Shown here: positions 34,760 to 43,000 of the stretch, piece by piece
Layout: each line of letters starts with the position of its first letter
Numbering within the stretch: position 1 is the stretch's first letter
Source of the DNA: Rhodovastum atsumiense
Lineage (GTDB): Bacteria; Pseudomonadota; Alphaproteobacteria; Acetobacterales; Acetobacteraceae
Assembly (NCBI GenBank): GCA_026225115.1
Contig: JAMFSE010000041.1
Location: 1 to 50,515, forward strand
Reading direction: 5' to 3'
DNA length: 50,515 nucleotides
Program-made: the position numbers and the translations under genes
Notes under the pieces: generated by a model
Database searches by the model: none
Seen by the model: only the letters and a program-made list of their open reading frames with translations
What the model was told of the DNA's origin: nothing

Positions 34760-35896
34760 CTAAGCGGGAAGTAAAATTAATACCGAGGCTTGCGCGGCTA
34801 TGCCTTCGCCGCGGCCGGTGAAACCTAGGCGCTCGGTCGTGGTGGCTTTCACCGAGATAAGATCGATGGCCACGCCGAGCAGTTCCGCCAACCTGGCGCG
34901 CATGGCGGGCGCATGCGGGGTAATCTTCGGGCGCTCACAGATCAAGGTAACGTCGGCATTGGCAAGACCGCCGCCGCGGGCCGCGATACGTTCCGCCGCG
35001 TGACGCAGAAAACGGGCGCTGTCGGCATCTTTCCAGGTGTTTTCGCTGGGCGGGAAATGCCGGCCGATGTCGCCTTCAGCCAAAGCGCCATAGATTGCGT
35101 CGCATAGAGCGTGGATGCCGACATCGGCATCCGAATGCCCGGCGAGGCCCAACTCGAACGGGATCGTGACGCCGCAAATGGTCATTTTCCGGCCCGCTTC
35201 CATGGCGTGCACGTCGAAACCATGGCCAATGCGGGGGGTCATGCGCGCTCCTAACAGATGCTCCGCCTGAGCAAAATCGGCGGGAATCGTCAATTTAATG
35301 TTTTGTTCGGCGCCGGGGACTAAAGCAACCTCCAGTCCGGCCGCTTCCAGGAGAGCGGCATCGTCGGTCGCGGCTGCCTGGCCGGCAGCCGCGAGATGCA
35401 GGCGCAACAGCTCCGAATAGCGAAACCCTTGCGGGGTCTGGGCGCGGAACAGGTTGGCGCGCGGCACCGTTTCGGTGATGAGATTTTGGGCGCCGCGTTT
35501 GAGTGTGTCGGAGACCGCAAGCGCGGGAATGGCACCCGAATGGCTGTTGAGGGCCTCAAGGACTGCCTCGACGGTGCCTGCTGGGATGATGGGGCGGGCG
35601 GCATCGTGCACCAGCACAATGTCTGGGGCGTGGGGTTGCAAGGCCTGCAGACCGGCGCGGACGGAATCCTGCCGTTCAGCGCCGCCGGGAATGATGGGCA
35701 GATGCGGGATACCGGATAGTGCCGGGCCGATCAGCGCTGCGTCGCCGACCGGCTGCAGAAGATCGACATGACCGGTCAAGGCTTCCGCCGCGTGGCGCAG
35801 CACCGGCTTGCCGTGCAGCAGCAATACTTGTTTTGGCGTGTCGCCGCCGAATCGCGAGCCGGTGCCGGCGGCAACAAGAATGGCGGCTATTTTCAT
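34760..35896 (-). CDS. ispDF: Bifunctional IspD/IspF enzyme
   Basis: A 378-residue fusion catalysing two non-consecutive steps of the MEP isoprenoid pathway. Residues 1 to about 215 are IspD (CDP-methylerythritol synthesis): [17 protein letters not shown] with Arg15 and Lys22, and HDAARP at 98-103. Residues 219-378 are IspF (cyclodiphosphate formation): [10 protein letters not shown] with metal ligands Asp228 and His230, and [19 protein letters not shown]. Fusion is typical of alphaproteobacteria. It follows yacG by 55 bases and may be the last gene of the his-infA operon. No clear ribosome binding site is seen. Confidence 0.95.
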   Translation of the reverse strand: MKIAAILVAAGTGSRFGGDTPKQVLLLHGKPVLRHAAEALTGHVDLLQPVGDAALIGPALSGIPHLPIIPGGAERQDSVRAGLQALQPHAPDIVLVHDAARPIIPAGTVEAVLEALNSHSGAIPALAVSDTLKRGAQNLITETVPRANLFRAQTPQGFRYSELLRLHLAAAGQAAATDDAALLEAAGLEVALVPGAEQNIKLTIPADFAQAEHLLGARMTPRIGHGFDVHAMEAGRKMTICGVTIPFELGLAGHSDADVGIHALCDAIYGALAEGDIGRHFPPSENTWKDADSARFLRHAAERIAARGGGLANADVTLICERPKITPHAPAMRARLAELLGVAIDLISVKATTTERLGFTGRGEGIAAQASVLILLPA

Positions 35897-35951
35897 GCGG
35901 CGCAGATGTGACGGCCGGCGGCCGGCGCGTCAACTGGGGAGCAAAGGAGTC

Positions 35952-36116
35952 CTACGGTTCGTCGTCTTCGCCGGATTCCGGGCGGGCCGGCAGGGCGTAG
36001 GATTCCGTCAGCCAGCGGCCGAGGTCGATATCGGCGCAGCGCTTGGAGCAGAAGGGCTTGTCTTCAGGGGTTTGCGGTTTGCCGCAGACCGGGCATTTGG
36101 GTTTTTGGGCGGTCAT
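35952..36116 (-). CDS. yacG: DNA gyrase inhibitor/zinc-binding protein YacG
   Basis: A 54-residue protein. The four zinc-ligand cysteines are CPVCGK and FCSKRC, followed by ADIDLGRWLTESYALP, the YacG signature. E. coli YacG binds GyrB and blocks DNA binding. The start codon overlaps the rng stop (ATGA, 36113-36116), showing translational coupling. Confidence 0.9.
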   Translation of the reverse strand: MTAQKPKCPVCGKPQTPEDKPFCSKRCADIDLGRWLTESYALPARPESGEDDEP

Positions 36117-37006
36117 TGCGGGTATTCGTGCAAAGGCGGACGAATTCGGGCGCGCGTGACCTCGGCAAAGCCGAGATTGGAAAAGCCAAGAATCTGGGGC
36201 TTGAGGGGGTCATTTTTAAGGGCGGCGGCGAGGGCCGGGAGCAGTTTCTGGCGGGCGGCGGGCTTCATGCCGGCGAAGTCGATGAGAATGCCGCCGGAGA
36301 GATTGCGGAGCGTGATCTGGCGGGTGAGTTCGGGGATCAGCGCAAGGTTGAGGGCGAGTTGGGAGGAATGTTTGGGCGCGTTGCCGGCGGTGGCGCCGCC
36401 GGCGTCGATATCGATGGCGGTCAGCGCTGGGGTTACCGAGACATGCATGCGGGCGCCATTGGTAAGATCGCCGGAGGATTCCATCAACGCGGCGACTTCG
36501 TCTTCGAGAACCGCATCGAAACTGTTGCTTTGATAAATGACGCGTGCGGCCACGCCGGTATTTGAATCTTCGCGGCAGCGTTTGGCGATTTCGGCGATCA
36601 GACCATAGTCATCGACGGCGATTTGGGCGTTGGGCAAGCGGGTCGCCAGATCTATGAGGGGGCCGAGGCCAAGGTGGATGAGGCCGGGTTTCTCCGCATG
36701 CGGTTCTGCGATTGCGGCGAGCCGGGGGCCCTTGCCGGATTGTGCCATGCGGGTGATGCGGGCGGCAAAATAGGCGCCTTCCGTGAGGCCGGCACCGGCG
36801 CTGTCCGGCAGAAAGCCTGTGATGGCGCCGAGATCGGCGAAGCTGCCGGCCATGGCCGGCGCCTTGGCGGTGAGGCGGGCGGTGAAGCGGTCGCCGATAT
36901 CGCCCGCTTCGGTGAAATTCCAGATGGCGTATTCGGTCAGGCGATCGCCGTCGAGCAACGCGATGCGGGCGGCAGCGTTCTTAACCGAGATCGCGATGCG
37001 GATCAT
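36113..37006 (-). CDS. rng: Ribonuclease G/E family protein, short form
   Basis: A 297-residue RNase E/G-like protein, much shorter than E. coli RNase G (about 489). Only the catalytic part is present: TPALTAIDIDAGG and LSGGILIDFAGM carry the two metal-binding Asp positions of the DNase I-like subdomain. The N-terminal S1 domain is absent, and the Zn-link cysteines were not found. ATG 37006 (MIRIAISVK) overlaps the maf stop by four bases. The full frame opens at 37150 but those extra codons are a maf shadow. The short form is a recognised alphaproteobacterial variant, to my recollection. Confidence 0.8.
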   Translation of the reverse strand: MIRIAISVKNAAARIALLDGDRLTEYAIWNFTEAGDIGDRFTARLTAKAPAMAGSFADLGAITGFLPDSAGAGLTEGAYFAARITRMAQSGKGPRLAAIAEPHAEKPGLIHLGLGPLIDLATRLPNAQIAVDDYGLIAEIAKRCREDSNTGVAARVIYQSNSFDAVLEDEVAALMESSGDLTNGARMHVSVTPALTAIDIDAGGATAGNAPKHSSQLALNLALIPELTRQITLRNLSGGILIDFAGMKPAARQKLLPALAAALKNDPLKPQILGFSNLGFAEVTRARIRPPLHEYPQ

Positions 37007-37572
37007 GGGCGATAGTAACCGAGGCCGCGGAGGAGATTGGCGGTCTCGTGCAAAGGCAGGCCGACGACGTTGGAATAGGAGCCGGACAGAAAATCGATGA
37101 AGGCGGCGGCTTTGCCCTGGATGGCGTAGCCGCCGGCCTTTTGCTGCCATTCGCCGGAGGCGAGATAGTCAGAAATCTGCAGCGCATCGAGCCTGGCGAA
37201 GCCGACGATGGAGGTGACGGCGCGCGTCGCCTGCTTGCCGTCGGGCGCACGAATGGCGACGCCGGTAAAAACGCGGTGGCGGCGGCCGGAGAGCAGGCGC
37301 AGGTATTTTTCGGCGTCCTGGACAGATGTGGTTTTGGGGAGGATGCGGGATCCCGCGGCAACAACGGTGTCGGCGGTGATGACGTACCCGCCGCGTTGAA
37401 TGGAGGCCAGTTTCTCGCAGGCCAGGCGCAGCGCGTGGGCGCGGGGAGATTCCTGGGGAAGCGGGGTTTCGTTAATATCCGGCACGATGATCTCGTCAGG
37501 CTCGATGCCGATTTGCCGTAGAAGTTCCAACCGGCGGGGGCTGGCGGAGCCGAGTATTATTTGAACCGGAAT
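37003..37572 (-). CDS. maf: Maf/Ham1-like nucleoside triphosphate pyrophosphatase, unusual start
   Basis: Maf proteins hydrolyse modified or canonical NTPs to NMPs and can inhibit septation. Seen: [47 protein letters not shown] and the [15 protein letters not shown] loop. The SASPRR motif is essential, yet no ATG, GTG or TTG lies upstream of it before an in-frame stop. The nearest alternatives are ATT (37572) or ATA (37560), overlapping the infA end. A TTG at 37530 would give a protein lacking the motif (175 residues). The coordinate here takes ATT and is tentative. Confidence 0.8.
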   Translation of the reverse strand: MPVQIILGSASPRRLELLRQIGIEPDEIIVPDINETPLPQESPRAHALRLACEKLASIQRGGYVITADTVVAAGSRILPKTTSVQDAEKYLRLLSGRRHRVFTGVAIRAPDGKQATRAVTSIVGFARLDALQISDYLASGEWQQKAGGYAIQGKAAAFIDFLSGSYSNVVGLPLHETANLLRGLGYYRP

Positions 37573-37775
37573 GTGATCCGACCCTTGGAGAGGTCATAAG
37601 GGGTCATCTCAACGTTGACCCGGTCGCCGGCCAGAACGCGGATGCGGTTTTTACGCATTTTGCCGCTGGTATGGGCCAGAATGACATGCTCGTTGTCGAG
37701 TTTTACACGAAACATCGCGTTGGGCAGGAGTTCAGTGACCATGCCGCTGAACTCGATCATATCTTCTTTAGACAA
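37557..37775 (-). CDS. infA: Translation initiation factor IF-1
   Basis: A 72-residue S1-fold protein that occupies the ribosomal A site during initiation. Seen: [63 protein letters not shown] (family-wide conserved). Length is exact for IF-1. It overlaps the 5' end of maf and follows hisD after 73 bases. Confidence 0.97.
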   Translation of the reverse strand: MSKEDMIEFSGMVTELLPNAMFRVKLDNEHVILAHTSGKMRKNRIRVLAGDRVNVEMTPYDLSKGRITFRFK

Positions 37776-37848
37776 ACAGACCTCATTAAATGATGGAAAA
37801 CGTAATTATGGACGCTGGCGGGTCAGATGGGCCGAGATCGGCCGCAGG

Positions 37849-39138
37849 TCAAGTTTTTGGGAGGCGAACCGCGACCGATTGGGCGTGGGCGGTCAGGCCC
37901 TCGGCATTGGCGAGCGCCACGGCGGCGGGGCCGATTTTCGCGAGCGCCGTATTATCGAGGCCGACCCAGGTGGTGCGCTTGAGGAAATCATACACGGAAA
38001 GGCCGGAGGCAAAGCGGGCGGTGCCGGAGGTGGGCAACACATGGTTGGGGCCGGCGACGTAATCGCCGATGGCCTCCGGGCAGTTGGGTCCGAGGAAAAC
38101 CGCGCCGGCATGACGGATATTGGCGAAGATCGCTTCCGGGTTTTGTACCACGAGCTGCAGATGTTCCGGCGCAATACGGTTGGCGAGCGACGTGGCCTGC
38201 GCCCAGTCCTGCACCAGGATGATGGCGCCGTGATTTTCCCAGCTGGCGCCGGCGATATTGCCGCGGGGCAGGGTGGCCAATGCGGTGTCGACAGCAGCCG
38301 CAACGGCGGCGGCGAAATCGGCGTCATCGGTGATCAGGATGGATTGCGCCGCCTCGTCATGTTCCGCCTGGGCCAGCAAGTCGAAAGCGATGTGCTCCGG
38401 ATTATTGCTTGCATCCGCCAGGATCAGCACTTCGGAGGGGCCGGCGATCGAGTCGATCCCGACCTGGCCGAACACCTGGCGCTTGGCCTCTGCGACATAA
38501 GCGTTGCCGGGGCCGACGATGCGGTCGACCGGAGAAATGAGTGCCGTGCCATAGGCTAATGCGGCGACGGCCTGGGCGCCGCCGATGCGATAGATCTCGG
38601 TGACACCCGCAAGCCTGGCGGCGGCCAGCACCAGCGGGTTGAGAATACCGTCCGGCGCCGGAACGCACATGGCGATGCGGCCAACACCTGCAACCTTTGC
38701 CGGAATGGCGTTCATCAACACGGAGGACGGATAGGAGGCCTTGCCACCGGGGACGTAGATCCCGACCGCATCCAGCGCGCCCCAGCGCAGGCCGAGCGTG
38801 GCGCCGGCGGCGTCGGTGAATTTCTGGTCCGCGGGCAGTTGGGCGCGATGGAATGCTTCGATGCGGGCGGCAGCCAGTTCTAGGGCAGCGCGGAGATCTC
38901 CGGAAATGCTGTCGGCCGCTGCAGCAATTTCGTCTTCGCGAATCGTCAGCGTGGAGAGGTCGAACTGCACGCGGTCGAATTGGTTGGTGAGATCGACCAC
39001 TGCGGCGTCGCCATCGCGGCGAACCCGGGCGATGATCTCGCGAACGATGTCGGTGACCTGCGGCTCGGTGGTGGCGCGGGAGAGCAGTGCCGCGAATTTA
39101 TCCTCGAAATCCGCCGTTTCGATATTTAAGCGGCGCAT
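37849..39138 (-). CDS. hisD: Histidinol dehydrogenase
   Basis: A 429-residue zinc enzyme performing the last two steps of histidine synthesis, L-histidinol to L-histidine with NAD. Seen: YVPGGKASYPSSVLMNAIPAKVAGV, GGAQAVAALAYGT, GPGNAYVAEAKRQVFGQVGIDSIAGPSEVLILAD, and AEHDEAAQSILITDD. Length is normal. The start overlaps the hisG 3' end by 13 bases. hisG-hisD followed by infA and maf is a known alphaproteobacterial order. Confidence 0.97.
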   Translation of the reverse strand: MRRLNIETADFEDKFAALLSRATTEPQVTDIVREIIARVRRDGDAAVVDLTNQFDRVQFDLSTLTIREDEIAAAADSISGDLRAALELAAARIEAFHRAQLPADQKFTDAAGATLGLRWGALDAVGIYVPGGKASYPSSVLMNAIPAKVAGVGRIAMCVPAPDGILNPLVLAAARLAGVTEIYRIGGAQAVAALAYGTALISPVDRIVGPGNAYVAEAKRQVFGQVGIDSIAGPSEVLILADASNNPEHIAFDLLAQAEHDEAAQSILITDDADFAAAVAAAVDTALATLPRGNIAGASWENHGAIILVQDWAQATSLANRIAPEHLQLVVQNPEAIFANIRHAGAVFLGPNCPEAIGDYVAGPNHVLPTSGTARFASGLSVYDFLKRTTWVGLDNTALAKIGPAAVALANAEGLTAHAQSVAVRLPKT

Positions 39139-39785
39139 TTTCGAATCAATGCGGCGCGAAAACGCTCGATCCAGGCGCCGATCTCGTCCGGGCGGGTCTT
39201 GAAGGCGATACGGTTGACGATCAGCCGGGAGGAAACTTTCGCGATGATGTCGGTCTCAACCAAGCCGTTGGCCTTCAGCGTGCTGCCGGTCTGTACCAGA
39301 TCGACGATCAGCCGGGACAGGCCAAGGCCGGGGGCCAGCTCCATCGAGCCGTTCAGGGCAACGATTTCCGCCTGCACGCCGCGGCTGGCGAAATGTTTGC
39401 GCGTGACATTGGGATATTTGCTGGCAACGCGAATGCTGGAGAGCTCGGAAAGCTTGGTGAGCCCGGCTGCGTCCTTCGGCTCGGCGACGGAGATGCGGCA
39501 ATGGCCGATATCGAGGTCGAGCGGCGCGTAGACCTCCGGATAGTCGAATTCCATCAGCACGTCGCCGCCGCAGATGCCGATCTCGGCCGCCCCGAAGGCA
39601 ACGAAGGTCGCGACATCGAAGGAGCGGACACGGATGACGTCGAGGCCGGGATGGTTGGTAGGAAAACGCAAACGCCGGCTGTGCTCATCGGCGTAATCGG
39701 GCGCGGGATTGATGCCGGCGCCTGCGAGCAGCGGGGCACATTCATCCAGAATCCGGCCTTTGGGGAGCGCAAGCACGATCGACAT
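39126..39785 (-). CDS. hisG: ATP phosphoribosyltransferase, short form (HisG-S)
   Basis: A 219-residue enzyme that joins ATP and PRPP, the first committed step of histidine synthesis. Seen: LALPKGRILDECAPLL and the PRPP-site motif VDLVQTGSTLKANGL. It lacks the C-terminal regulatory domain, so by analogy with known short HisG it needs HisZ for activity and feedback. hisZ is not in the window. It is upstream of hisD and is preceded by two inverted palindromic repeats. Confidence 0.95.
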   Translation of the reverse strand: MSIVLALPKGRILDECAPLLAGAGINPAPDYADEHSRRLRFPTNHPGLDVIRVRSFDVATFVAFGAAEIGICGGDVLMEFDYPEVYAPLDLDIGHCRISVAEPKDAAGLTKLSELSSIRVASKYPNVTRKHFASRGVQAEIVALNGSMELAPGLGLSRLIVDLVQTGSTLKANGLVETDIIAKVSSRLIVNRIAFKTRPDEIGAWIERFRAALIRKCAA

Positions 39786-39845
39786 GCCGGGCCATTAGCA
39801 CTGGCAAGACAAGCAAGCTAGATTAAGTCAAGCAGGGCAGATGCT

Positions 39846-39915
39846 AAGGGAAGCAGTTCTTTTTTGAAAAAAAGAACCAAAAAACTTCTTTTAATTTGGG
39901 CTATGGGCGCTATGC
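39846..39915 (+). repeat. Palindromic repeat family, copy D
   Basis: AAGCA, then GTTCTTTTTT (39856-39865) pairing with AAAAAAGAAC (39868-39877), then CAAAAAACTTCTTTTAATTTGGGC. It is in plus orientation. No plus-strand gene ends here; it lies upstream of hisG and faces copy E. Confidence 0.75.
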
Positions 39916-39985
39916 GGCCAACGCCCCAGGCCCAGAGGAAGAAAGTCTTTTTGCTTCTTTTTCTTCAGAAAAAGAAGTTCTTAGC
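39916..39985 (-). repeat. Palindromic repeat family, copy E (after murA)
   Basis: Read on the minus strand just past the murA stop: AAGAA, then CTTCTTTTTCT pairing with AGAAAAAGAAG (39954-39964 with 39967-39977), then CAAAAAGACTTTCTTCCTCTGGGCC. It probably terminates murA. With D it makes a 140-base head-to-head pair. Confidence 0.75.
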
Positions 39986-39986
39986 C

Positions 39987-41237
39987 CTAACTCAGCCTTT
40001 CGATCTTAGCGCCGCAGGCGGCCAGTTTTTCTTCCACCGCTTCGTAGCCGCGGTCGAGGTGGTAGACGCGGCTGATGGTGGTCTGGCCTTTGGCGGCCAG
40101 GCCGGCGAGGACCAGGGAGACCGAGGCGCGCAGGTCGGTTGCCATGACCTGGGCGCCGGAGAGGTGGTGGACGCCGCGAATGATGGCTGAGGAGGCGTGG
40201 GCGTTGATGCGGGCACCCATGCGGTTAAGTTCGGGCACGTGCATGAAGCGGTTTTCAAAGATGGTTTCGGTGATCATCGAGGCGCCTTCGGCGACCGCCA
40301 TCAGGGCCATGAACTGGGCCTGCATGTCGGTCGGGAAGCCGGGGTAGGGCTCGGTTTTGACGTCGGTTCCGCGGAGCTTGCCGGTGCGTTCGATCCAGAA
40401 GCCGTTGCGGGCCGGGGTGATGATGATGCCGGCTTCGGTCAGGGCGGAGATGACGGCGCCGAGATCGTCGGTGCGGGCGTTTTCCAGGAAGATTTTTCCG
40501 CCGGTGATGGCGGCGGCGCAGGCGTAGGTGCCGGTTTCGATTCGGTCCGGCAGGATGGCGTGGTCGGCGCCGTGCAGGGTCTTTTTGCCCTCGATGGTCA
40601 GCGTATCGGTACCGATGCCGGTGATTTCGGCGCCCATGGCGATCAGGCATTTGGCGAGGTCGGCGATTTCAGGTTCGCGGGCGGCGTTTTTAAGGACGGT
40701 GGTGCCTTCGGCCAGGGAGGCGGCCATCAGCAGGTTTTCAGTGGCGCCGACGGAGACGAAGGGGAAGACGATGTTGGCGCCGCGCAGGCCGGTGGGGGCG
40801 GTGGCGTCGATATAGCCGGCGTCCAGTTTGATAACTGCGCCCATCGCTTCAAGGCCCTTGAGGTGCAGGTCGACCGGGCGGGTGCCGATGTCGCAGCCGC
40901 CGGGCAGCGAGACGCGGGCCTCGCGGCAGCGCGCGAGCAGGGAGCCGAGGACCAGGAAGGAGGCCCGCATTTTGCAGACGATCTCGTAGGGCGCTTCGGT
41001 ATTCGTGATGCGGCCGCCAAGGGATAGCGAGCGGCCTTCCGGTTCAACGGCGATGCCGTGCTGGGCCAAAAGCTCGGCCATGGTCTGCAAATCCGCAAGC
41101 TTGGCGACGTTGGACAGGACCAGGCGGTCATCGGTGAGGAGCCCGCAGGTCATCAGGGGCAGTGCTGCGTTTTTGGCGCCGGAGATGGTGATGCTGCCGG
41201 CAAGCGGCACGCCGCCGGTTATTCTGATGCGGTCCAT
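39987..41237 (-). CDS. murA: UDP-N-acetylglucosamine 1-carboxyvinyltransferase
   Basis: A 416-residue cytoplasmic enzyme for the first committed step of peptidoglycan synthesis. Seen: GAKNAALPL with Lys22 and the fosfomycin-sensitive Cys115 in [15 protein letters not shown]. The later [18 protein letters not shown] is also typical. Having Cys rather than Asp at 115 predicts fosfomycin sensitivity of the enzyme. It starts only 3 bases after the dcd stop, so the pair is cotranscribed. Confidence 0.97.
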   Translation of the reverse strand: MDRIRITGGVPLAGSITISGAKNAALPLMTCGLLTDDRLVLSNVAKLADLQTMAELLAQHGIAVEPEGRSLSLGGRITNTEAPYEIVCKMRASFLVLGSLLARCREARVSLPGGCDIGTRPVDLHLKGLEAMGAVIKLDAGYIDATAPTGLRGANIVFPFVSVGATENLLMAASLAEGTTVLKNAAREPEIADLAKCLIAMGAEITGIGTDTLTIEGKKTLHGADHAILPDRIETGTYACAAAITGGKIFLENARTDDLGAVISALTEAGIIITPARNGFWIERTGKLRGTDVKTEPYPGFPTDMQAQFMALMAVAEGASMITETIFENRFMHVPELNRMGARINAHASSAIIRGVHHLSGAQVMATDLRASVSLVLAGLAAKGQTTISRVYHLDRGYEAVEEKLAACGAKIERLS

Positions 41238-41240
41238 GGC

Positions 41241-41792
41241 CTACATTCTTGGCAGCGCGACGCCGCGCTGTCCCATATATTTACCCGCTTTATCGGCATA
41301 GCTGACCTCGCAAGGCTGCGAGCCCTGCAGGAAAAGAAACTGGCAGATGCCCTCGCCGGCGTAGATTTTGGCCGGCAGCGGGGTGGTGTTGGAGATTTCG
41401 ATGGTGACCTGGCCTTCCCATTCCGGCTCCAGCGGCGTGACGTTCACGATGATGCCGCAGCGGGCATAGGTGGATTTGCCGAGGCAAATGACGAGGATGT
41501 CGCGCGGGATGCGGAAATACTCGATGGTGTGGGTGAGCGCAAAGCTGTTCGGCGGGATGATGCAAACCGGCCCGGTGCGGTCGACGAAACTCGCGGGGTT
41601 GAAGGCTTTCGGGTCGACGATGGCGCTGTCCACATTGGTGAAAACCTTAAAGTGGTCGGCGCAGCGGGCGTCGTAGCCATAGGAGGAGAGGCCGTAGGAG
41701 ATGACGCCTTCGCGCTTTTGCTCCTCGATGAAAGGCTCGATCATGCCGTTGCGGGCCTGCTCGCGAATCCAGTGATCAGGCATTACCGGCAT
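41241..41792 (-). CDS. dcd: dCTP deaminase
   Basis: A 183-residue homotrimeric enzyme converting dCTP to dUTP, the main source of thymidylate precursor in many bacteria. Seen: [13 protein letters not shown] near the N-terminus, [32 protein letters not shown] with the catalytic Glu and Ser/Arg region, and [11 protein letters not shown]. Start ATG 41792 (MPVMPDHW) overlaps the end of a small upstream ORF by ten bases. It heads dcd-murA. Confidence 0.96.
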   Translation of the reverse strand: MPVMPDHWIREQARNGMIEPFIEEQKREGVISYGLSSYGYDARCADHFKVFTNVDSAIVDPKAFNPASFVDRTGPVCIIPPNSFALTHTIEYFRIPRDILVICLGKSTYARCGIIVNVTPLEPEWEGQVTIEISNTTPLPAKIYAGEGICQFLFLQGSQPCEVSYADKAGKYMGQRGVALPRM

Positions 41793-41983
41793 GGTTTCTG
41801 TTCCCCTTGGGGCGGTTCGGCCTGGTCCTGGTCCAGGCTGGGTGCTTGGCGGGCGCGGGATTGGGCCTTTCGGCGCAGGAGATTGGCACGCAAAGCGGCG
41901 GCTTCCAGAGCAGCGCGGCGGGCGTTGCGCTTAGCCGCGGCGAGCTCTGCTTTGGTCTGGGGTGCTTCGGGATGGGTCGGCAT
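41783..41983 (-). CDS. Hypothetical basic small protein upstream of dcd
   Basis: A 66-residue frame from ATG 41983 ([14 protein letters not shown]). The middle is a basic, Ala/Arg/Leu-rich helix ([24 protein letters not shown]) that could be a coiled coil or nucleic-acid binder. The frame opens earlier, but those codons run into tRNA-Thr on the other strand. It overlaps dcd by ten bases. Start signals are weak. No family was recognised, and Ala/Arg-rich GC-rich frames are often spurious. Confidence 0.4.
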   Translation of the reverse strand: MPTHPEAPQTKAELAAAKRNARRAALEAAALRANLLRRKAQSRARQAPSLDQDQAEPPQGEQKPCR

Positions 41984-42074
41984 GGGATGTTCAAGCCGGG
42001 CGAGGCGGGTTGCGTCAAGAGCGGGGTGTATTGCCTCTTGTGATGGTGGGCGATATAGGCGGGGCGCCGACGGC

Positions 42075-42149
42075 GCTGTCATAGCTCAGGGGTAGAGCAC
42101 TTCATTGGTAATGAAGAGGTCCTGGGTTCAATTCCCAGTGACAGCACCA
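42075..42149 (+). tRNA. tRNA-Thr (GGT anticodon)
   Basis: GCTGTCA pairs with TGACAGC at the acceptor stem; the D-arm begins AGCTCAG, the anticodon loop sits in CTTCATTGGTAATGAAG with anticodon GGT, the T-arm is TGGGTTCAATTCCCA, and CCA is encoded. Length 75. Confidence 0.95.
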
Positions 42150-42167
42150 GTTGGCGAGATATGCCGT

Positions 42168-42243
42168 GCCCAGGTAGCTCAGTTGGTAGAGCATGCGACT
42201 GAAAATCGCAGTGTCACTGGTTCAATTCCAGTCCTGGGCACCA
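42168..42243 (+). tRNA. tRNA-Phe (GAA anticodon)
   Basis: GCCCAGG pairs with CCTGGGC at the acceptor stem; the anticodon stem-loop is GCGACTGAAAATCGC with anticodon GAA; the T-arm contains GGTTCAATTCC; CCA is encoded. Length 76. It lies 18 bases after tRNA-Thr, so one transcript is likely. Confidence 0.95.
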
Positions 42244-42462
42244 TTTTTCCACAGATTTTTACGGGCAGCGCAAAATAATCTGGCTTTTTGTATCGGATAT
42301 GCGTTCAACCCTGCGTAATGGGCCTAGCGTTTTTTGTAGGCTGAGGCTACTCCTTTGGGGACGCGCCGATTTGCACCAGGGGCACGTCGGTGTTTTTATA
42401 CTATAATTCAGGCCCGCTGGCATCGCCATGACGGAGCCATTTAGCAGGAAAGAGGCTAGCCA

Positions 42463-42732
42463 ATGTCGAAAGCGTTTATTGCGGAAGTCATTCAGAACTC
42501 TGCGGAAATCACTGGTGTTGCAGCGAATCGCGCTGCCGCCGACTTGATTGAAGCGATTGTCAAGGATCTGAAGAAGAACGGGAAATTCACTCTGCCGAGC
42601 TTCGGGACCTTTACCGTGCGCAAGACCAAGGCCCGCAAGGGCGTGAACCCGCGAACCGGCGCCGAGATCAAGGTGAAGGCCGGCAAGACCGTGCGCTTCA
42701 AGGCTTCGCCTTCGCTGAAAAAGCTTGTCTGA
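42463..42732 (+). CDS. hup: DNA-binding protein HU
   Basis: An 89-residue histone-like protein that binds and bends DNA as a dimer. Seen: TLPSFGTFTVRKTKARKGVNPRTGAEIKVKAGKTVRFKASPSLK, including the DNA-intercalating arm motif RxGxNPxTG. GCAGGAAAGAGG precedes ATG 42463. A TATAAT at 42402 is a candidate -10 element, but no convincing -35 was found. The gap 42244-42462 has no other gene. Confidence 0.95.
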   Translation: MSKAFIAEVIQNSAEITGVAANRAAADLIEAIVKDLKKNGKFTLPSFGTFTVRKTKARKGVNPRTGAEIKVKAGKTVRFKASPSLKKLV

Positions 42733-42762
42733 ATTCGGTTACAGACGTTTTTCAGATATTAA

Positions 42763-42796
42763 AATGCAGTCCAGGATTCTGGGCTGTATTTTTTTG
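42763..42796 (+). terminator. HU terminator
   Basis: AATGCAGTCCAG (42763-42774) pairs with CTGGGCTGTATT (42779-42790) through 12 pairs, two of them G-U, across a GATT loop, followed by a T-run. It lies 30 bases after the HU stop. From about 42797 to 42944 there is no gene. Confidence 0.85.
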
Positions 42797-42944
42797 TGGG
42801 GCCACGAAGGCGGGCCGGCGGGCTATTATTATCTTGGGCAGTTCCTCTTGGTGCAGCAAGGAGCAGGCGTTTTGCCCCGGCCGGCCACAGTCCCGCGCCG
42901 CAATTCATTTCGAACCTAATACGTCGGCTTTTTCGACATCGCGC

Positions 42945-43000
42945 CCGTGAAGCAAATTCGAAAAATTTTTTGCGCCGCTTTTTTCTAAAAAAGCGGCTGC
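42945..43000 (-). repeat. Palindromic repeat family, copy H (after parE)
   Basis: Read on the minus strand from the parE stop: GCAGCCGCTTTTTT pairs with AAAAAAGCGGC (stem 42974-42984 with 42987-42997), then GCAAAAAATTTTTCG. The GCCGC/GCGGC stem equals that of copy F. It is the likely parE terminator. Confidence 0.7.

Noticed and set aside
40197..41027. Plus-strand 276-codon frame over murA
   Set aside because: Gly/Asp/Ala-rich antisense of murA, which has Lys22 and Cys115.
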